This document shows positions 47,568-56,040 of a DNA stretch of 64,000 nucleotides, piece after piece. The position numbers and the translations under genes are program-made. The first letter of the stretch is position 1; every line of letters starts with the position of its first letter. This stretch comes from Roseateles_B flavus (GTDB lineage: Bacteria; Pseudomonadota; Gammaproteobacteria; Burkholderiales; Burkholderiaceae_C), in contig NZ_JBDPZC010000013.1 in NCBI RefSeq assembly GCF_039872765.1, forward strand, positions 73,956 to 137,955. Direction: 5' to 3'. Below the pieces are notes generated by a model, which did no database searches, had not been told where the DNA came from, and saw only the letters and a list, made by a program, of their open reading frames with translations.

Positions 47568-48266
47568 TCAGGGCGAGGCGAAGTCCTGCGTCCAGGTCAG
47601 GCGGCCCGTGCCGCCGTTGGCGCGCAGGCAGGCCAGGCCCATGTCCTTGAAGCGGGCGTTCATGAGGTTGCGGCAGTGGCCCTCGCTGCCCATCCAGGCC
47701 TGCACCACCGATTCCACCGTGGGCTGGCCGGCGGCGATGTTCTCGCCCCAGGACGTCCAGCGATAGCCCGCCTCACTGATGCGCTGGCCGGCATTGCTGC
47801 CGTCCGAGCCGGTGTGGTCGAAGAAGTTGTGGCTCACCATGTCCTGCGAATGGCGGCGGGCGGCGTCGGTGAGGGCGGCGCTCCAGCGCAGGGCCGTGAC
47901 CGGCGGCATGGCCTGGCTGCCGCACACGGCCCCGCGCTGGCGCTGCTCATTCACCAGGCGCAGCGCAGTGGCCTGGAAGTCGGGCAGGCCGCAATCGGCA
48001 GCGGTGGGGCCGGGTGCGGGGGTGGGGGTTGGCGAGGGGATCGGCGTAGGCGTAGGCGTGGGCGTGGGCGTAGGCGTAGGCGTAGGCGTAGGCGTAGGCG
48101 TAGGCGTAGGCGTAGGCGTGGGTGTGGGTGTGGGTGTGGGCGCAGGTGCGGGCGCAGGGCTCGGCGCCGGCGCGCTGGCGGAGCCTCCACCCCCGCAGGC
48201 CTGCAGCAGCAGGGCGGCGCCCAGCAGGCAGGAGGCGGCAAGGGTCGGGCGCTGAAGGACGGGCAT
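47568..48266 (-). CDS. CAP-domain (SCP/PR1-like) lipoprotein with Thr-Pro stalk
   Basis: 232 residues. Lipobox LLQAC with Cys24; a Thr-Pro/Ala-Pro repeat stalk (about 30-88) encoded by a hexanucleotide repeat; then a CAP/SCP domain (about 95-232) with LRWSAALTDAARRHSQDMVSHNFFDHTG, GENIAAGQPTVESVVQAWMGSEGHCRNLMN and the paired His/Glu typical of the fold. Bacterial CAP proteins are secreted or surface proteins of mostly unknown role. ATG 48266 follows GGAC/GGG. The stalk should project the domain from the membrane. Confidence 0.88.
   Translation of the reverse strand: MPVLQRPTLAASCLLGAALLLQACGGGGSASAPAPSPAPAPAPTPTPTPTPTPTPTPTPTPTPTPTPTPTPTPTPIPSPTPTPAPGPTAADCGLPDFQATALRLVNEQRQRGAVCGSQAMPPVTALRWSAALTDAARRHSQDMVSHNFFDHTGSDGSNAGQRISEAGYRWTSWGENIAAGQPTVESVVQAWMGSEGHCRNLMNARFKDMGLACLRANGGTGRLTWTQDFASP
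48043..48140. repeat. GGCGTA/GGCGTG hexanucleotide tandem repeat
   Basis: About 16 units of GGCGTA or its GGCGTG/GGTGTG variants encode Pro-Thr on the minus strand in the lipoprotein stalk. Units are multiples of 6 bases, so copy-number change keeps the reading frame. Confidence 0.9.
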
Positions 48267-48473
48267 GGGCGGGGCAATTCGTGTCGTGACAGGCGGCGCA
48301 TTGTGCGGGGCTGGCCGGCGCCCGGGGCATCGGCGCAACATCTGCACACGCTCGCTCGCAGCTTGTTGCCGCGCCCGGCCCTGGCCCGGCAGCGCCGCAA
48401 GCGGTGAAGTCCCCAGGCGTCAAGGCGGCGGCCGGGTGCTAGGCTGCCAGCCTTCTCCGCCCGGTCCCCTCCC

Positions 48474-49181
48474 ATGATTCCCATGCCTCCGCCCGGCACG
48501 GTCCTGCCGCCCATTCCTCCCACCGCTCCGCGTCTGGCCGACGACGGCCTGGAGCAGGGCCGCAACTACTGGGTCTGCGATGACATCCTCCCCAATGCCG
48601 CCGGGATCCGCGAGCGCTGCCTGCGCCACCAGGGCTGGCACTACGGCTTCCCGCATGCAAAGGAGAGCTGGCCGGGCATGCGCTTCCATGGCGCGCTGGA
48701 CGCTGCCGAGCTGGCCCAGATCGAAAGCCGCGTGCGCGAGCTCACCGGCGCCCGGCGCCTGTGGGTGGGCACCGCGCCCAACGGCGCCACCCTGGACTTC
48801 AACGTCGCGCAGCTGGTGGGCGAGAAGGAATGCGGCGCCCGCCCCCACACCGACCGCCGCGACCTCTGCACCTACGCCGCCGTGCTCTACCTGCATCCCG
48901 ATCCGCCGGCCGCCAGTGGCACCAGCTTCTACCGCCTGCGCTATCCCAACGGCGCCATGGGCGGCAACCTGGTGGGCGCGCCGCACAAGAACCTGGTCGA
49001 CGCCCTCAATGTGCGCAGCCTGCCGCCACAGGCCTGGTACGAGGAGTGCCGCGTGGACAACCGCTTCAACCGCCTGCTGGTCTACAAGGCCGCCCTGGTC
49101 CACAGCGCGACCCGCTATTTCGGCGAGGCCCTCGAGGACAAGCGCCTGACCGCCGTCTTCTTCTGGCTCGCGGAGCACTGA
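48474..49181 (+). CDS. DUF6445-like (2OG-Fe(II) oxygenase-like) protein
   Basis: 235 residues. Double-stranded beta-helix pattern: RPHTDRRDLCTYAAVLYLH contains an H-x-D pair (about 123-125), GTSFYRLRYPNG the glycine turn, and LLVYKAALVHSATRYFG a distal His (about 210) followed by KRLTAVFFW. This layout is that of DUF6445/2OG-Fe(II) dioxygenase-like proteins. ATG 48474 with a short leader; an alternative ATG is at 48483. No partner genes. Substrate unknown; Fe-binding residues appear intact. Confidence 0.7.
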   Translation: MIPMPPPGTVLPPIPPTAPRLADDGLEQGRNYWVCDDILPNAAGIRERCLRHQGWHYGFPHAKESWPGMRFHGALDAAELAQIESRVRELTGARRLWVGTAPNGATLDFNVAQLVGEKECGARPHTDRRDLCTYAAVLYLHPDPPAASGTSFYRLRYPNGAMGGNLVGAPHKNLVDALNVRSLPPQAWYEECRVDNRFNRLLVYKAALVHSATRYFGEALEDKRLTAVFFWLAEH

Positions 49182-49302
49182 GCGCGCACCGGGGCACGGA
49201 CTTCTTCACGCTCTCCTCGCCCCTGCAGCGCCCACCTTGCCCGCCGGGCTTGCCAGTGCCCGGGCGCTGGGCTAGCGTTCGTCAACGCCCCGGAATGCCA
49301 CC

Positions 49303-49686
49303 ATGAAAAAGATACTGATCGTCGATGACCAGCACGAGATCCGCGAGCTGCTGCGCATGACGCTGGAGCTCGCGCAGAGCTTCAGCATCAGCGAGGCCGG
49401 CACGGCGGCCGAGGCGCTGGAACGGGTCCGCCACGACGGCCCCGAGCTGGTCTTGATGGATGTCATGCTGCCGGGCGGCATGAGCGGCCTTGAGGCCTGC
49501 CGCCTGATCAAGCAGATGCCCGAGGCGCGCCCGACCCCCAAGGTGATCATCGTCAGCGCCCGCCCCTTCGAGGACCTGCGCGCGGAGTTCGAGGCCTCGG
49601 GCGCCGACCTCTTCATCGCCAAGCCCTTCGGGCCCATGCAGCTGGTGCAGGGCATCAGCAAGCTCTACAGCCAGCCCCCCGGCTGA
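49303..49686 (+). CDS. Single-domain CheY-like response regulator
   Basis: 127 residues, receiver only: KKILIVDDQHEIREL with acidic pair Asp8-Asp9, phospho-Asp52 in ELVLMDVMLPGG, Thr/Ser site at IIVSA and Lys in FIAKPF. No output domain or adjacent kinase. Such lone receivers often act in phosphorelays or chemosensory and motility systems. Good ribosome-binding site not obvious; ATG 49303. Confidence 0.9.
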   Translation: MKKILIVDDQHEIRELLRMTLELAQSFSISEAGTAAEALERVRHDGPELVLMDVMLPGGMSGLEACRLIKQMPEARPTPKVIIVSARPFEDLRAEFEASGADLFIAKPFGPMQLVQGISKLYSQPPG

Positions 49687-49801
49687 GCTGCTGCGCGGGC
49701 CTGCCGGCCGGCATTGCCTGCACCACACCGCCTCTTCACGGCCTGCCGCAGCGCAGGCCTGTCTCTTTCAAGCGCTCCCTGCGCCTCGCACCCTCGACAC
49801 C

Positions 49802-52800
49802 ATGCCAGTTCTGCTCCATCGCCCCGCCCTCATTGCCCACAGCCTGCTGATGGCGGGCGCCTTCAGCCTCAGCCCTGTCCTGGCCGCAGTGGCTGGCGCG
49901 GCCGCCTCACCGTCACCCTCGCCCTCGACCGCTCCCGCCACCCAGGCCGCTGCCAGCGTTGCCCGGCGGGCCATCGTCCACAGCGACTACGCCCACTGGC
50001 GCAGCGTGCAGGGCGCCGCCCTCTCGCGGGACGGCCGCTTCGCCGCCTATGCCCTCGTGGGCCAGGAGAGTGATGGCGAGCTGGTGGTGCGGCGCCTGGC
50101 GGACGGCCAGGAATGGCGCGTGCCACGCGGCCTGCAGCCGCAGTTCAGCGCCGACGGCCGCTTCCTCGCCTTCGCCCAGGCCCCCACGCGCGCCGCGCAG
50201 GACCAGGCCAGGAAGGACAAGAAGAAGGGCGACGACGCCCCCAAGCCGGGCGCCGGCTGGATGGACCTGGCCAGCGGCCAGTTCGAGACTGTGGACCGCG
50301 TCAAGCGCTTCGCCTTCGCCGAGGACGGCGGCACCCGTCTGGCACTGTGGCTGGAGCCCCCCGCCAAACTCGACAAGCAGCCCGACAAAAAGGCGGCCGG
50401 CAGCGGCGCCAGGACCGATCAGGTCACGGAGGACAGCGACCAGACGGCGCCCAACGAGCACGGTTTCTTCGGCGCCAGCCATGCCAGCGCCGAAGCCGGC
50501 AAGAAGAAGGAAACGGGCAGCCCGCTGCTGCTGGTGAATCCGGCGGACGGCCAGCGCCAGCGCCTGGAGGACGTCAGCGGCTTCGCCTGGAGCCGTGACG
50601 GCCGCTGGCTGGCCTTTGCGGTCAGCACGGCCCCCGCCAAGGACAGCAAGGACACCAAGCCGGCTGCGCCCACGCGCGACGGCGCCTACCTGCTGCCCGC
50701 CGAAGGTGGCGCCCCCCGGCTGCTGCTGGGCGGCGCCGGCGTGTACAAGCAGCTGCAGTTCGACGAGGCGGGGCAGCAGCTGGCCTTCGTCAGCAACCGC
50801 GATCACCTCAGCCAGCATCCCGAAGCCAGGGACACCAAGGACGCCGGCAAGGACGAGGCCAAGCCCCCCGCCACGCCCTTCAAGCTCTACCTCTGGCAGG
50901 CCGCCGGCAAGCCCGACGCCGTGGAGCTGCTGGCCGCCGGCAGCCCGGGCCTGCGCGAGGGCTATGCGCCCAGCGAGCATGCCAGCCTGCGCTTCAGCAA
51001 GGATGGCCAGCGCCTCTTCCTGGGCACCGCCGCCCTGCCCAAGGAAGCGGCGAAGGACGCACCCGAGCCGCTGAAGGTGGACCTCTGGCACTGGAAGGAC
51101 CCCGAGCTGCAGTCCATGCAGAAGGTCCGCGCCGAAAAGGAGAAGCTGCGCAGCTACCGCGCCGTCATCCACCTGGGCGAGCCGGCCGGCCCGCGCTTCG
51201 TGCAGCTGGCCACGCCCGAGCTGCCCGAAGTCGTGGTCAATGACAACGCCGACTTCGCTCTGGGCTTCGACGAGCTGCCCTACCGCGCCCTGCAGTCCTG
51301 GGACGATCTGTACCGCGACGCCTACGCCGTGAACCTGCAGGACGGCAGCACGCGCCTGCTGGCCCGCAAGCTGCGCGGCATGCCCCTGCTCTCGCCCGGC
51401 GGCCGCTATGTGACGGCCTTTCTGCCCGAGCGCAAACAGTGGATGGCCTGGCGCACGCGCGACGGCAGCGAGCGCGCCCTGACGGCGGCCATCAAGGGCG
51501 AGCACTTCGAGAACGTGGAGCGCGACGTCGTCGAGCCCGCCGGCGCCTACGGCCAGGTCGGCTGGATGGACGAGGACCGCGCCGTGGTGCTCAATGCGCA
51601 ATACCACCTCTGGTCCGTGGACCCCGAGAGCCTGCAGGCCCGGCGCCTGACGGGCGGCCTGGCCCAGCCCCGGATCCAGCTGCGTCTGCAGCGCGTGGAC
51701 GAGGACGCCGCCGACCGCGAAGAGCGGCATCACAAGCCCCTGCCCGCCGGCCCCTGGATCCTGCTGGGCACCGACGAGCAGGACAAGTCCACCGCCTTCT
51801 ACCGCCTGGACCCGGCCACCGGCGCCGCGCCCGAGCGCCTGCTGCACAAGCCGCAGCTGTTGGGGGGACTGGTGAAGGCACGCAATGCCGAGGTCTGGCT
51901 GCACACCGCCCAGGACTTCCGCACTTTCCCTGACCTCTGGCTCAGCCAGGGCCCGCTGGGGCAGCAGGGCCAGCCCCAGCGCCTGTCCGACGCCAACCCG
52001 CAGCAGGCCGAGCTGCGCTGGGGCACGCAGGAGATCCTCGGCTACACCTCGGCCAAGGGCCGCAAGCTGCGCGCCCTGCTGGCCAGGCCCGATGACTTCG
52101 ACCCGAAGAAGAAGTACCCGCTGATGGTCTACATCTACGAGAAGATGACGGACAACCTGCACCGCTACGTGCCGCCGGCACCGGGGCAGAACATCAACGT
52201 CAGCCGCTACGTCAGCAATGGCTACCTGGTGCTGCGGCCGGACATCGTCTACACCATCGGCCATCCGGGCCAGAGTGCGATGGACACGGTGATTCCCGCC
52301 ATCCAGCAGCTGGTGAAGCAGGGCTACGTGGACGAGAAGCGCATCGGCATCCAGGGCCACAGCTGGGGCGCCTACCAGATCAACTACCTGCTGACGCGCA
52401 CGACGATGTTCCGCGCCGCGGAGGCCGGTGCGTCGATGGCCAATATGGTCAGCGGCTACGGCGGCATCCGCTGGGGCACGGGCAAGAGCCGGGCCTTCCA
52501 GTACGAGCAGCAGCAGAGCCGCATCGGCGCCACGCCCTGGCAGCGGCCCGATCTGTACGTGGAGAACTCGCCCATCTTCCGCATCGACCGCGTCACCACG
52601 CCCTACCTCACCGTGCACAACGACGAGGACGATGCCGTGCCCTACTACCAGGCCATCGAGTTCTTCACCGCCCTGCGCCGCCTGGGCAAGGAGGCCTACT
52701 GGTTCAACTACAACGGCGAGAAGCACGGCCTGCGGGACCGCGACGCCCTCAAGCACTTCACCGTGCACATGGGCGAATTCTTCGACCACCACCTGCTGAA

Positions 52801-52963
52801 CGCGCCCCGCCCTGCCTGGATGGACCAGCCCGTGCCCTATCTGGAGCGCGGCAAGCGCGACGTGATGCCGCTGTTCAGGCCGGCCGGCGTGAAGTCCCCT
52901 GAACGGCCGCCGGTGATCGAGGACCCGACGGCGCCGCCGCAGCAGCCGCTGCAGACGCGTTGA
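49802..52963 (+). CDS. S9-family (prolyl oligopeptidase-type) exported peptidase
   Basis: 1053 residues. Signal peptide about 1-30 followed by an Ala/Ser/Pro/Thr linker; WD/beta-propeller-like N-terminal domain (about 70-740, with Lys/Asp-rich insertions near 135-150 and 185-235); C-terminal alpha/beta hydrolase. Catalytic triad: Ser854 (GHSWGAYQ), Asp943 (NDEDDAVPYYQ), His975 (GEKHGLRD). It probably hydrolyses short peptides in the periplasm. Longer than typical DPP-like S9 enzymes because of the insertions. Single gene convergent with the HExxH lipoprotein. Confidence 0.9.
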   Translation: MPVLLHRPALIAHSLLMAGAFSLSPVLAAVAGAAASPSPSPSTAPATQAAASVARRAIVHSDYAHWRSVQGAALSRDGRFAAYALVGQESDGELVVRRLADGQEWRVPRGLQPQFSADGRFLAFAQAPTRAAQDQARKDKKKGDDAPKPGAGWMDLASGQFETVDRVKRFAFAEDGGTRLALWLEPPAKLDKQPDKKAAGSGARTDQVTEDSDQTAPNEHGFFGASHASAEAGKKKETGSPLLLVNPADGQRQRLEDVSGFAWSRDGRWLAFAVSTAPAKDSKDTKPAAPTRDGAYLLPAEGGAPRLLLGGAGVYKQLQFDEAGQQLAFVSNRDHLSQHPEARDTKDAGKDEAKPPATPFKLYLWQAAGKPDAVELLAAGSPGLREGYAPSEHASLRFSKDGQRLFLGTAALPKEAAKDAPEPLKVDLWHWKDPELQSMQKVRAEKEKLRSYRAVIHLGEPAGPRFVQLATPELPEVVVNDNADFALGFDELPYRALQSWDDLYRDAYAVNLQDGSTRLLARKLRGMPLLSPGGRYVTAFLPERKQWMAWRTRDGSERALTAAIKGEHFENVERDVVEPAGAYGQVGWMDEDRAVVLNAQYHLWSVDPESLQARRLTGGLAQPRIQLRLQRVDEDAADREERHHKPLPAGPWILLGTDEQDKSTAFYRLDPATGAAPERLLHKPQLLGGLVKARNAEVWLHTAQDFRTFPDLWLSQGPLGQQGQPQRLSDANPQQAELRWGTQEILGYTSAKGRKLRALLARPDDFDPKKKYPLMVYIYEKMTDNLHRYVPPAPGQNINVSRYVSNGYLVLRPDIVYTIGHPGQSAMDTVIPAIQQLVKQGYVDEKRIGIQGHSWGAYQINYLLTRTTMFRAAEAGASMANMVSGYGGIRWGTGKSRAFQYEQQQSRIGATPWQRPDLYVENSPIFRIDRVTTPYLTVHNDEDDAVPYYQAIEFFTALRRLGKEAYWFNYNGEKHGLRDRDALKHFTVHMGEFFDHHLLNAPRPAWMDQPVPYLERGKRDVMPLFRPAGVKSPERPPVIEDPTAPPQQPLQTR

Positions 52964-52990
52964 GCGCCGTCAGCCGCCGCGGCGGCCCCG

Positions 52991-53929
52991 TCAGTGGGCC
53001 GCCTGCGCCGGCTGCTGCCGCGCCAGGGTCTCGAAGAAGCTCTCGCTCATGGTGCCGGCGCTGAGCCGGTGCACCAGGGCCATCATGAAGCGGCGCTTGG
53101 CCGCGAGGGTCAGGTCTTGCTCGGACCAGGCCTTGACCCGGCCGGCGTAGCCCGGCGTCATCAGCCAGCCGAAGACCTCGGCCTTGTCCTCCTCGGGACC
53201 GTACTGCGCATAGCGGCTGACCAGGCCGGGCGCCGGGTGCCCCAGGTTGTGGAAGACGCCGCCATAGGCCGTCGCGCCGCCCTGGCCGTAGTCCAGGCCC
53301 TCGGGATTGAGGGCCAGCCAGGCGGGGTCGCGGTAGTAGAAGTCGCCGAAGAGCCGCTCCTCGACCAGGTGGTAGAGCTCGTGGTGCACCCGCAGCTCCA
53401 TGCCGGCGGCGCACAGCGGGTTGCCATTGTCGGCATAGACCACGGCCGAGCGGTCCGGTGCCGGCATGGCCAGGCGCATCTGGGTGTCGCCCACGACCAG
53501 GTCCTTGACCAGGCCCACCTCCTGCAGTCCGGCACGCTGGAAGAAGCCGGGCTGGTAGCGCTCCAGGGCCGGCAGCACCACGGCCAGCAGGCGGCGCAGG
53601 CGGGCCAGATCAGCGGCCTGGGGGCTGAACTGCTGGGCCTGCGCATGCGCCCAGGGGCCGTCCCAGTTCACCCGCAAGCCCAGGGCCTGCAGGCGCTGGG
53701 CTGCATGGGCCTGCAGCGCGTCCAGGCCCGCGCCGGCGGGCAGGGGCAGCTCGTAGCGGAACTCCGAAGGGCATTCCATGGCCAGGCTGTCCGGGCCCTG
53801 CGCGGGACGACCGGGCGCCCCGCCCGTCCCCGGGCCCAGTGCGGCGCAGGCGCCCAGGCCCAGCATCAGCCCGGCCAGCCCGGCGCGGATTCCCATGCGC
53901 ACGCTGGCGCTCCCCATTCGATGCAGCAT
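52991..53929 (-). CDS. Putative zinc-metallopeptidase-like lipoprotein
   Basis: 312 residues. Lipobox-like LGLGACAAL about residue 25-30 marks a lipoprotein. A metal motif H-E-L-Y-H (HExxH type; VHHELYHLVEERLF) is followed by downstream acidic residues (KAEVFGWL) that could supply the third ligand. Resembles the 'putative zinc-binding metallopeptidase' group. It contains one exact 12-mer copy (53109-53120). Start uncertain: 53929 (weak ribosome-binding site), 53917 or 53896. Convergent with the S9 peptidase; substrate unknown. Confidence 0.7.
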   Translation of the reverse strand: MLHRMGSASVRMGIRAGLAGLMLGLGACAALGPGTGGAPGRPAQGPDSLAMECPSEFRYELPLPAGAGLDALQAHAAQRLQALGLRVNWDGPWAHAQAQQFSPQAADLARLRRLLAVVLPALERYQPGFFQRAGLQEVGLVKDLVVGDTQMRLAMPAPDRSAVVYADNGNPLCAAGMELRVHHELYHLVEERLFGDFYYRDPAWLALNPEGLDYGQGGATAYGGVFHNLGHPAPGLVSRYAQYGPEEDKAEVFGWLMTPGYAGRVKAWSEQDLTLAAKRRFMMALVHRLSAGTMSESFFETLARQQPAQAAH

Positions 53930-54072
53930 CTCGTCGTCCTGTCTGTCCTGGTGTCGGTCGGTGCGGGTCAGCGCCGCATGGTAGCGGCCTGCGCATGGGA
54001 TGATGGCGTGACGGCGCGACTGCCGCACGCCCTTCATGCCCCGCCACGTCCGGTTCCCGCCGGCCCCCCGCC

Positions 54073-54735
54073 ATGCTCGACACCATCGAACTCCAGACCC
54101 AGGCCGAGCCCCGTGCCAGCCTCATCGTGCTGCACGGCCTGGGCGCCAGCGGCGACGACTTCGTGCCTGTCTGCCAGGCCATGGACCTGCGCAGCGTCGG
54201 CGGACTGCGGGTGCTGCTGCCCCAGGCGCCGGACCGGCCGGTGTCCATCAATGGCGGCTACCGCATGCCGGCCTGGTACGACATCGGCCTGGACGCCAGC
54301 GGGCAGCGGGTGGAGGACGAACGCGGCCTGCGTGAGTCGCAGCGCGAGATCGAGGCCCTGATCGCACAGGAGGTCGAGCGCGGCATCCCGGCGTCTCGCA
54401 TCGTGCTGATGGGCTTCTCGCAGGGCGCCGCCATGACCCTGATGACCGGCCTGCGCCATGCCCAGCGCCTGGCGGGGCTGGTGGCGCTCTCGGGCTATCT
54501 GCCCCTGGCTGGCACGACCGAAGCCGAGCGCCACGCGGCCAATGCCGACGTGCCCCTGTTCCTGGCCCATGGGGACAGCGACGAGGTCGTGCCGCCCGCC
54601 CGCGGCCTGGCCAGCAGGGCCGAGCTGGAGCGCCTGGGCTTTGCCGTGCAATGGCACGGCTACCCCATGGGCCATGAGGTCAGCATGGAGGAGATCGCCG
54701 ACGTGGCCGGCTTCATCCGCCAATGCCTGGCCTGA
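54073..54735 (+). CDS. Phospholipase/carboxylesterase (Abhydrolase_2) family hydrolase
   Basis: 220 residues, the usual length. LHGLGASGDDFVPV oxyanion segment (about 20-33), catalytic Ser in MGFSQGAAM (about 114-122), Asp in AHGDSDEVVP (about 162) and His in YPMGHEVSMEE (about 198). Relatives hydrolyse carboxyl and thioesters (acyl-protein thioesterase-like). Divergent from the metallopeptidase-like gene and convergent with the kinase at 54754. Confidence 0.9.
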   Translation: MLDTIELQTQAEPRASLIVLHGLGASGDDFVPVCQAMDLRSVGGLRVLLPQAPDRPVSINGGYRMPAWYDIGLDASGQRVEDERGLRESQREIEALIAQEVERGIPASRIVLMGFSQGAAMTLMTGLRHAQRLAGLVALSGYLPLAGTTEAERHAANADVPLFLAHGDSDEVVPPARGLASRAELERLGFAVQWHGYPMGHEVSMEEIADVAGFIRQCLA

Positions 54736-54753
54736 GGGTCGCCAGCCGCCGCT

Positions 54754-56040
54754 TCAGAAGCTCAGCACGAAGCAGGCCCCGCCCTCCGCGCGGCGCTGCA
54801 GGCGCACGCTGCCGCCCATGCCGTGCACCAGCTGGCGCACCACCGCCAGGCCGATGCCGCGCGCGCCGCTGCCGGGCTCGCGCTCACGGGTGCTGAAGAA
54901 GGGCAGGAAGATGTCCCGCTCCAGGCCGGGCGGCACGCCGGGGCCGTTATCCCGCACCTCCAGGCTCAGGCGCCCGCCGCGGCCCAGCCGCGCCTGCACC
55001 CAGGCCTGGGGCTGCGCCACCGCCTGCGTGGCCTGCTCGGCATTGCGCAGCAGGTTCAGCAGGGCCTGCTCCAGCTGGCCCGCGTCCGCCTGCAGCAGCA
55101 GGCCCGGTGAGTCGAGCTCGAAGTGCAGCGCCCCGCCGCGGGCCTGCCAGCGCGCAGACTGCAGCGCTGCCAGGCGCTCGAACAGGGCCTGCAGGGGCAC
55201 GGGCTCCAGGCGGGGCGCCGGCCAGTCGCTGATGTGGCGGTAGTCGGCCACGAAGCGGGACAGGGCCTCGGCACGGCGCGCGATGGCCTCCAGCGCCACG
55301 GCCAGGTCGGCGGCGTCCTCGCCAACCGGCGCGCCCGCCTCCGCCTGCAGCTCCTGCGCGCTGCGCGCCAGCGAGGCGATGGGGGTCAGCGAGTTCATGA
55401 TCTCGTGCGTCAGCACCTGCACCAGCTGGCGCCAGGCGCGCAGCGTCTCGGCCTCCAGCGCCGACTCCAGCGGCAGCAGGGCCAGCAGCCAGCCCGGCCG
55501 GCCTTCGCGCACCCAGGGCCGCGAAGCCAGCAGGCAGCGCTCCTCGCCACGTTCGGCGTCCACGCGCAGCCAGCTGCGCTGGCGGCTGGCGGGCTCGGCC
55601 TGCTCGCGCAGCTGGTCCAGCAGGGCTGCCGCGTCGCGTGCACCGCCGGGCGCCAGCCAGCGCCGCGCGGCACCGTTCAGGGCCTCGGGCTGCCCGCCCG
55701 CCTGGCACAGCCACAGGGCGACGGGCGCCTGGTCCAGCAGGGACTCGCTCAGCGCTGCGGCGCGTTCGCGGTGCCGCAGGACGGCCTCGGCGCCCTCGCC
55801 GGCCCGGCCTCGCCGGCCCAGTGCACGGGCTTCACGCCACAGAGGCAAGACCTGACCCCACATGAGGGCCAGCACCAGCAGCAGGCCCAGCGCCGCCACC
55901 ACGCGGGCCCGCTGGCCGTCCGCCCAACCCCACGCCCAGCCCCACACCCAGGCGGCGGCCAGCGCCAGCGCGAGCAGGGGCAGCAGCCGCCAGGCGGTGC
56001 GGCGCATCAAGGCGTCGAGGTCCGGGCCTTCAGAGTCCAT
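54754..56040 (-). CDS. NtrY/AtoS-like sensor histidine kinase
   Basis: 428 residues. Two N-terminal helices (about 12-30 and 36-58), a PAS-like region (about 85-200), HisKA with LTHEIMNSLTPIASLARSAQEL (phospho-His about 214), and HATPase with LLNLLRNAEQAT, DNGPGVPPGL and GARGIGLAVVRQLVHGMGG. The HExxN-type H-box (HEIMNSLTP) places it with NtrB/NtrY-class kinases that pair with sigma-54 activators. The ATG at 56040 overlaps the end of the regulator gene by 11 bases. One exact 12-mer copy (55845-55856). Confidence 0.92.
   Translation of the reverse strand: MDSEGPDLDALMRRTAWRLLPLLALALAAAWVWGWAWGWADGQRARVVAALGLLLVLALMWGQVLPLWREARALGRRGRAGEGAEAVLRHRERAAALSESLLDQAPVALWLCQAGGQPEALNGAARRWLAPGGARDAAALLDQLREQAEPASRQRSWLRVDAERGEERCLLASRPWVREGRPGWLLALLPLESALEAETLRAWRQLVQVLTHEIMNSLTPIASLARSAQELQAEAGAPVGEDAADLAVALEAIARRAEALSRFVADYRHISDWPAPRLEPVPLQALFERLAALQSARWQARGGALHFELDSPGLLLQADAGQLEQALLNLLRNAEQATQAVAQPQAWVQARLGRGGRLSLEVRDNGPGVPPGLERDIFLPFFSTREREPGSGARGIGLAVVRQLVHGMGGSVRLQRRAEGGACFVLSF

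Noticed and set aside
48043..48140. Possible CRISPR-like repeat array
   Set aside because: Units are 6 bases, contiguous without spacers, and encode the Thr-Pro stalk of a lipoprotein.
49913..52792. 959-residue open frame antisense to the S9 peptidase
   Set aside because: Mirror of a gene with an intact catalytic triad; no recognisable domain.
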